A DNA stretch of 12,174 bases. Source: Geopsychrobacter sp. Lineage in GTDB: Bacteria > Desulfobacterota > Desulfuromonadia > Desulfuromonadales > Geopsychrobacteraceae. Under the pieces are notes generated by a model that did not search any database, was not told the DNA's origin, and saw only the letters and a list, made by a program, of their open reading frames with translations. Location: NCBI GenBank assembly GCA_030620915.1, contig JAUXIR010000016.1, forward strand, positions 1 to 12,174, given 5' to 3'. Made by a program: the position numbers and the translations under genes. This document shows, one piece after another, positions 8,437 through 12,174 of the stretch (its first letter is position 1; every line of letters begins with the position of its first letter).

Positions 8437-9198
8437 TCAACTCAACTTTTCTCGCCGCATCAAGGCCTCGACACGCTGCAGATCCTCGGGCGTATCGACC
8501 CCGTGGCAATCAAATTCGGTGGTCGCCACATGCAGGTCGATACCATTCTCCATCGCCCGCAGTTGCTCAAGGGATTCGAGGATCTCAAGTGGGGTCTGGG
8601 GGAGTTGCGGGTAGCGCAGCAGAAATTCACGCCGATAGACATAGAGGCCGATATGCCGCCGCGCACCCAGTTCAGCGAGTCTGGCCGGTAGTTCGCTGGC
8701 AGGGATGTCGCGTGGATGCGGAATCGGCGCGCGCGAGAAATAGAGCGCCCGGTTATGGCGATCGCAGACCACCTTGACGACGTTGGTGCTCAAGTAATCC
8801 TCAATCTTGTCGATCCGGCCGCACAGGGTTCCCATCTGAAGCCCAGGATCATCCAACAGCGGACGCACCGCCTCATCGATCATCTGCGGGACAATCAGCG
8901 GTTCATCGCCCTGCACATTGACGATGAGATCACTCTCGATCGCCGCGGCCACTTCGGCCAGACGATCGGTCCCCGAGGGGTGATCATCACGCGTCATCAT
9001 CACCTCACCACCAAAAGCGGTAACACAGTCAAATATCCGCTGATCATCGGTCGCAATAATCACCCGGTCGACCGTCTTCGCCGTCACAGTCCGGCGGTAG
9101 ACATGCTCGATCATCGGTTTGCCCAGGATCTCAGCCAGGGGTTTTCCCGGGAAACGGGTCGAGGCGTAACGGGCAGGGATAACAGCGGTAACCTTCAT
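8437..9198 (-). CDS. kdsB: 3-deoxy-manno-octulosonate cytidylyltransferase (CMP-Kdo synthetase)
   Basis: The 253-residue nucleotidyltransferase joins Kdo to CMP using CTP, giving the activated sugar used by the Kdo transferase WaaA. It has the family N-terminus VIPARYASTRFPGKPLAEI (6-24), the HPSGTDRLAE loop (73-82), VNVQGDEPLI (93-102), STNVVKVV and YFSRAPIPHPR. The length is typical. Start is ATG at 9198-9196 with GGAG eight bases upstream and a good promoter about 36 bases further up. It is the first gene of the minus-strand cluster and is separated from pyrG by 167 bases. No WaaA gene is present in the window. Confidence 0.97.
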   Translation of the reverse strand: MKVTAVIPARYASTRFPGKPLAEILGKPMIEHVYRRTVTAKTVDRVIIATDDQRIFDCVTAFGGEVMMTRDDHPSGTDRLAEVAAAIESDLIVNVQGDEPLIVPQMIDEAVRPLLDDPGLQMGTLCGRIDKIEDYLSTNVVKVVCDRHNRALYFSRAPIPHPRDIPASELPARLAELGARRHIGLYVYRREFLLRYPQLPQTPLEILESLEQLRAMENGIDLHVATTEFDCHGVDTPEDLQRVEALMRREKLS

Positions 9199-9233
9199 CA
9201 GAGATTCTCCGGTTGAGCAGTATGATTGTGAGG

Positions 9234-9262
9234 ATATTGATCCGATTTATCCAGGCTGTCAA
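9234..9262 (-). promoter_or_regulatory. Putative sigma70-type promoter of kdsB and the Kdo/Lpt cluster
   Basis: On the minus strand a perfect -35 box TTGACA (9262-9257) is followed after 17 bases by CAATAT (9239-9234), a moderate -10 with the important second A and final T. Transcription would begin near 9227, about 28 bases before the kdsB ATG. It lies back to back with the promoter of the acyltransferase gene. Confidence 0.6.
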
Positions 9263-9310
9263 CGGTCGCGACATGAATAACCTTCAGCCTCCCGCAGGAC
9301 CGCTTTTCTT

Positions 9311-9339
9311 TTGCCCCTCAGCATAGTCCATGCTATCTT
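9311..9339 (+). promoter_or_regulatory. Putative extended -10 promoter of the acyltransferase gene
   Basis: TTGCCC (9311-9316), a 17-base spacer and TATCTT (9334-9339) form a plausible sigma70 promoter, and TG at 9331-9332 supplies an extended -10. The start site would be near 9346, about 31 bases before the ATG at 9377. This argues against an in-frame TTG at 9311 as the gene start, since that codon would lie in the -35 box. Confidence 0.5.
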
Positions 9340-9376
9340 CTCCGCACTTCAAACCGATCCAACAGGACGAATATTT

Positions 9377-10258
9377 ATGCGCAATTGGTTAGAATATATC
9401 CCCTTTATCTGCATAGCCACCCTATTCAGGACACTGCCACGATCTGTGGCGCTAGGCCTGGGAAAACGACTTGGACAATTGACCCAGCAGGTACAGGGAC
9501 GACGGGTCAGCATCGCCCGCGACAATCTGCAGAAGGCCTTCCCGAAGATGCCGCCCGAAGAGATCTCCGCGACCATCAGCGCGATGTTCAAGCATCTGGG
9601 TATCAGTTTTATCGACATGCTGCGTGTTGATCAATACCGTGGCCAGCAGGACCTTGAACGTTATTTCGAAATCAAGAACAATGAGAACCTGACCGAGGCA
9701 CTCAAACTGGGCCGCGGCTGCATTGCCTTGTCGGGCCATGTCGGTTTCTGGGAATCGGGCGCCTTCTTTTTGCCGCAGTTAGGATTTAAGGCAGAAGTCG
9801 TTGCCAAGCCGATGCGTAACCCTTTGATTGATGCCTACTTCAGCCGCATACGTAAAGCCAACGGCAATCAGGTCATCAACAGTCGTAAAGGTGCACGCGG
9901 CATCCTCAAATCGCTGCAAAAGAACAACACGGTCTGCATTCTGCTCGACCAGCACCTCGGCGGACAGGGATCGGTCGCCGCACCGTTCTTTGGTCGAGCG
10001 GCGCATACCACAACCATCATTACGCAGATGGCAACCAGGTATCAGATCCCAATTGTTCCGATATTCACCTATCGCCAGCCGGACGGTACCTATCTTTGTC
10101 GGTTCGAGAAAATGTTGCTCCTTGAGGGTGACCTGAGTGAAGAGAATATTCTGGCCAACACCACCCTGCTCAACCAGCGAATCGAAGCTGGAGTCCGCCA
10201 CGACATCAGCCAATGGTTCTGGCTCCACCGCCGGTGGCGGCCCTGCTGTGAGAAGTAG
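9377..10258 (+). CDS. Lipid A late acyltransferase, LpxL/HtrB family
   Basis: The 293-residue protein opens with an N-terminal hydrophobic stretch (YIPFICIATLF, about 7-17) that may tether it to the inner membrane. The acyltransferase motif HVGFWE (H121-x4-E126) carries the catalytic His-Glu pair of this family. Further family marks are NLQKAFP (50-56), ILLDQHLGGQG and the C-terminal QWFWLHRRWR. Members add a secondary acyl chain from acyl-ACP to Kdo2-lipid A or its precursor; whether this one is LpxL, LpxM or another paralogue cannot be told from sequence alone, so no symbol is given. The ATG at 9377 is chosen over a TTG at 9311 because the latter overlaps the promoter; an AGGA lies about ten bases upstream. 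It is divergent from kdsB, which makes CMP-Kdo, so both sides of the region feed lipid A-Kdo assembly. Confidence 0.9.
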   Translation: MRNWLEYIPFICIATLFRTLPRSVALGLGKRLGQLTQQVQGRRVSIARDNLQKAFPKMPPEEISATISAMFKHLGISFIDMLRVDQYRGQQDLERYFEIKNNENLTEALKLGRGCIALSGHVGFWESGAFFLPQLGFKAEVVAKPMRNPLIDAYFSRIRKANGNQVINSRKGARGILKSLQKNNTVCILLDQHLGGQGSVAAPFFGRAAHTTTIITQMATRYQIPIVPIFTYRQPDGTYLCRFEKMLLLEGDLSEENILANTTLLNQRIEAGVRHDISQWFWLHRRWRPCCEK

Positions 10259-10536
10259 GTTCATCCTGTCATACAATATCTGCTATCTACCACCTCAACA
10301 TTTCATCCCGGCTTCAACAATTGCCAGAGTTTCAAACCTCTCAGCGGCAAACCCTGTGGTTACGATACCGGCACCGATCAGACCTACCCGAAGCAGCGCT
10401 TCCGGCTGCTCGATAATCAGGATCGAATCCTGATTGAACCGGCGGGAACTGCTATACCTTACAGATAGATAGGGTTCTAATGCCGAAGGAGTAGACCCGG
10501 CGGATCGGCACAATAAGAAACGATGGAGCACTGCAG
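10259..10536. other. 278-base intergenic region with several inverted repeats
   Basis: No convincing gene lies here. Three small inverted repeats stand out: AGCAGC/GCTGCT (10392-10410, 7-base loop), AATCAGGAT/ATCCTGATT (10415-10435, 3-base loop) and TGCCGA/TCGGCA (10481-10510, 18-base loop). None has a T-run behind it on either strand, so they are not obvious terminators. They could be operators or a structured leader of the next gene. A minus-strand frame is open across most of the gap, but it starts with a GTG lacking a ribosome binding site. Confidence 0.4.
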
Positions 10537-11022
10537 ATGGGTAAAAAGTCAGATCCCGACAGCGATCAGATCCAACGTGAAATGCGTGCGCAGCAAAAAT
10601 TCAGCCCGGCCGGGGCCATTGGCCGCGCGGGAAGTGGACTGCTGAAAGGGGAATCCCCTGTCTCTCTGCAAGATCAGGCCATCAGCGCCTTAACCCGCTG
10701 GATCGATCAACAAACCCCGGATCCTTCGGGGGCCTTGCAATCGATATTGCGCCGTAAGATTCGAGGTAACGAACTCTTGGTGGCGAGTCACCTACAACAC
10801 CCTCTCAATGTGCTGCGGGAGTTGATCGATAGCATTCTGGCCAATGATTATACGTTAGAGGAATTCGTGCGTCAGGTAGATGTGCGATGGGGAGAGCTCT
10901 TTCAAGAACGCCCCCTATTTCAGCGGGCAGGCCAGGCGGCTAAACCGGCAGATGAGTACACCTATGAATCGGTACGACAGGATCTGGTCTTGCTGCGCGA
11001 AAAACTTCAAGAATATGAGTAA
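10537..11022 (+). CDS. Hypothetical soluble protein, unrecognised
   Basis: The 161-residue product has no family that I recognise. It lacks a signal peptide or membrane segment. The first ~40 residues are polar and glycine-rich (GKKSDPDSDQIQREMRAQQK, then AGAIGRAGSGLLKGES) and may be disordered. Residues about 43-120 look helical, with LQDQAISALTRWIDQQ, ALQSILRRKIRGNELLV and HPLNVLRELIDSIL. The C-terminal ~20 residues (YESVRQDLVLLREKLQEYE) look like a charged amphipathic helix or short coiled coil. GGAG lies eight bases before the ATG, so the start is well supported. It follows the acyltransferase gene on the same strand, but the 278-base gap argues against tight co-transcription. Base composition resembles the core genes. 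A cytoplasmic role is inferred from the absence of export signals; no function is proposed. Confidence 0.75.
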   Translation: MGKKSDPDSDQIQREMRAQQKFSPAGAIGRAGSGLLKGESPVSLQDQAISALTRWIDQQTPDPSGALQSILRRKIRGNELLVASHLQHPLNVLRELIDSILANDYTLEEFVRQVDVRWGELFQERPLFQRAGQAAKPADEYTYESVRQDLVLLREKLQEYE

Positions 11023-11136
11023 CTGACGCAGACAATCGTAACTAATCTATAGCTCTTATTTATTGATTACATCTATCTATAGGCTACGAAAATGGCCACC
11101 GCAATCATGCAGACCTATCTCTCTGGAATTAATGCG

Positions 11137-11217
11137 ATGAAAATCTTCTTTCACATACTTATTTTCTTGCACGTCATTCTGGTTTTTCCTGCATCAAATT
11201 CTCTGGCTGAAAGCTAG
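11137..11217 (+). CDS. Short ORF encoding an isolated secretion signal
   Basis: From ATG 11137 the frame gives a 26-residue peptide, MKIFFHILIFLHVILVF then PASNSLAES, ended by TAG at 11215-11217. It has the charge, hydrophobic core and SLA-type cleavage site of a signal peptide but no mature protein. The frame is the same as that of the open stretch starting at 11221, from which only this TAG and one more codon separate it. In-frame ATGs at 11092 and 11107 could lengthen the N-terminus to 41 or 36 residues, which would suit a signal peptide less well. Shine-Dalgarno matches are weak for all of them. It may be the surviving front of a decayed gene or a tiny membrane peptide. Confidence 0.35.
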   Translation: MKIFFHILIFLHVILVFPASNSLAES

Positions 11218-11220
11218 TTA

Positions 11221-11883
11221 TTGAATTTTGAGGAGCAGGCTACGCGCGACCAAGAGCCTCGTCGGAACAACATCCATGAATCTAAAAAAGAGAGGGGTTT
11301 TGCAGAAGGATTCTTTGCAGATTGTTGGTTTTCCCTTTTTTCTGTTGGCGCTTTCGGAGGAACTTCAAGCTGGGAAAAGGCTGCAGCAAAAAGCAAGGGG
11401 CAGCCCCTTATCCCCTGTGTCCGGCTTGATCTTTCCTATCAGGATGTTGAGTCAGATGTTTATGCAACGGATGTCGCTCTCGAAGCCGGTTACGGCCCAT
11501 GGGCGGCATGGCTCCAAAGAACAGAATACGAGGAGAACAACCCTGATTCCAACCTCAAGCTCAGTTATATTCAGGCTCTATACAGGATGTCGTTTGGAAC
11601 TGCCATCAAGATCGATTTGGGCATAGGTGGAACCTATCTGGACGGAACGGGAAATTCCTCAGGGGTTGGCTTTTCGCTGCCAGTAAAGGTCTATCCTTGG
11701 AAGCGCCTGGGTTTCGAGTTCAGGCCTGTCTGGTCAAACATCAATGGCAACCAAATTGAAGATTACACTCTCGGCATCGTCGGTGGTTGGGAGTACGTTT
11801 CTCTAAAGGCAGGTTATCGTTGGGTCTCAACCGGCCCAGAGTCACTTAATGGGCCGAGTGTGGGAGTTGTGTTTACTTATTAG
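11221..11883 (+). CDS. Outer-membrane beta-barrel-like protein, start disturbed (possible frameshift)
   Basis: The open frame gives 220 residues from a TTG at 11221, but only the part from W51 (base 11371, WEKAAAKSKGQP) onward looks like a mature protein. That part, 170 residues, alternates in the manner of transmembrane beta-strands: CVRLDLSYQDV, VALEAGYGPWAAWLQRT, SYIQALYRMSF, IKIDLGIGGTYL, GVGFSLPVKVYP, LGFEFRPVWSNI, TLGIVGGWEYVSLKAGYRWV, SVGVVFTY. It ends in tyrosine, as barrels handled by the BAM complex end in an aromatic residue. The size fits a small barrel of about eight strands. Residues 1-50 are polar and do not form a clear signal peptide. A good one lies in the +1 frame (11276-11371) and would join exactly at W51 if one T were restored, giving 202 residues. 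Whether this is a true mutation, a sequencing error or an active variant is open. No enzymatic motif was seen. Confidence 0.6.
   Translation: MNFEEQATRDQEPRRNNIHESKKERGFAEGFFADCWFSLFSVGAFGGTSSWEKAAAKSKGQPLIPCVRLDLSYQDVESDVYATDVALEAGYGPWAAWLQRTEYEENNPDSNLKLSYIQALYRMSFGTAIKIDLGIGGTYLDGTGNSSGVGFSLPVKVYPWKRLGFEFRPVWSNINGNQIEDYTLGIVGGWEYVSLKAGYRWVSTGPESLNGPSVGVVFTY
11276..11371 (+). pseudogene. Out-of-frame signal peptide of the barrel gene
   Basis: In the frame one base ahead of the barrel frame, ATG 11276 begins a 32-residue segment with a basic start (MNLKKRGVLQK), a hydrophobic core (IVGFPFFLLAL) and an acceptable cleavage site (EELQA). The last codon GCT shares its final T with TGG, the first codon of the barrel's mature part. 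A single T added at 11371 (GCT TGG) would make one continuous reading frame. Without it, this frame runs on as unconvincing protein to 11626. The GGAA before the ATG is a weak ribosome binding site. Confidence 0.45.
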
Positions 11884-12174
11884 CGAAGGGATTCCACTCT
11901 TTAATAGCGATCACCTAAACCAACTCAACTCACGAATAGAGCATAAACAAAGGCTCCGTCCGGGTTGGACGAGGCCGATTTTCTTTCTGAGGTTATCAGT
12001 CTTGCTGATTGTTGAGATCTGCCCCCTTAGAGACTTTCTCCGACGAGATGTGGATATAAAAAACAATGTCATAAAGCTGTTGTTCCTAACCGCGAAACAT
12101 GTGTAGTTGTTTCCCGTCAGGTCGATCTCCTTTTATTTCACACATTTCCCTGAATCAGTGAGCTTACGAACTTA
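11884..12174. other. Downstream non-coding stretch
   Basis: Apart from the terminator at 11952-11986 I see no gene in these 291 bases. Open frames here are short and lack ribosome binding sites, and an 85-codon frame that starts inside the barrel gene at 11849 reads through the terminator, so it is not credible. A TATAAA at 12055-12060 has no good -35 partner. Confidence 0.5.
11952..11986 (+). terminator. Rho-independent terminator after the barrel gene
   Basis: GGCTCCGTCC (11952-11961), loop GGGTT, then GGACGAGGCC (11967-11976) form a ten-base stem with one G-U pair and one C-A mismatch, followed by GATTTTCTTT. It lies 69 bases after the barrel stop codon on the same strand. Confidence 0.75.

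Noticed and set aside
10295..10531. 78-codon minus-strand frame across the gap after the acyltransferase, with a plausible-looking end (LLRVGLIGAGIVTTGF)
   Set aside because: It begins at a GTG with no ribosome binding site and would overlap the leader of the next gene. No family was recognised. It may be a decayed gene tail, but the evidence is too thin to list it.
10470..10536. GCCGAAGGAG sequence before the hypothetical gene as part of a riboswitch (glycine-like)
   Set aside because: The other conserved parts of a glycine aptamer are missing, and no other known class fits.
10458..11084. AGATAGATAGG at 10462 and ATCTATCTATAGG near 11070 as inverted repeats flanking the hypothetical gene, as in a small mobile element
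   Set aside because: The shared part is only about eight bases of simple-sequence character and there is no transposase or target duplication.

Overview
The window looks like a chromosomal core-gene region from a Gram-negative bacterium, most likely of the Desulfuromonadales (the Geobacter/Desulfuromonas/Pelobacter group). This rests on gene order (kdsB-pyrG-kdsA-kdsD-kdsC-lptC-lptA-lptB-rpoN-hpf-ptsN), a long-form hpf, and protein character. No database search was possible, so the taxonomy is inference.

Region 1 (positions 1-9262, all minus strand) is one long run of genes read from right to left. A sigma70-type promoter at 9234-9262 drives kdsB. After a 167-base gap with a possible second promoter, pyrG, kdsA, kdsD, kdsC, lptC, lptA and lptB follow with overlaps or gaps of at most 11 bases. 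Together they make CTP (PyrG), make Kdo-8-phosphate from arabinose-5-phosphate (KdsD, KdsA), dephosphorylate it (KdsC), activate Kdo with CTP (KdsB), and build part of the bridge that moves finished LPS to the outer membrane (LptC, LptA, LptB). Behind lptB come a 153-base gap with a possible 36-codon ORF, the sigma54 gene rpoN, the ribosome hibernation factor hpf with its own promoter, a very strong intrinsic terminator, and the first 64 codons of ptsN, cut by the window edge.

Region 2 (9311-11022, plus strand) starts at a divergent promoter with an LpxL/HtrB-type lipid A late acyltransferase, so the two sides of the divergent promoters both serve LPS assembly. A 278-base gap with several small inverted repeats leads to an unrecognised 161-residue soluble protein.

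Region 3 (11023-12174) appears AT-richer in parts and looks less well kept. It holds a small ORF encoding a secretion signal that ends at a TAG stop, then an outer-membrane beta-barrel-like gene whose natural signal peptide seems to sit in the neighbouring frame, one base out of register. A rho-independent terminator follows, and the last ~190 bases show no gene.

No CRISPR array, tRNA, rRNA, insertion sequence or defence system was seen. The most useful leads are the apparent one-base frameshift in the barrel gene, the small ORF with an 18-base tandem repeat between lptB and rpoN, and the terminator that almost abuts ptsN.
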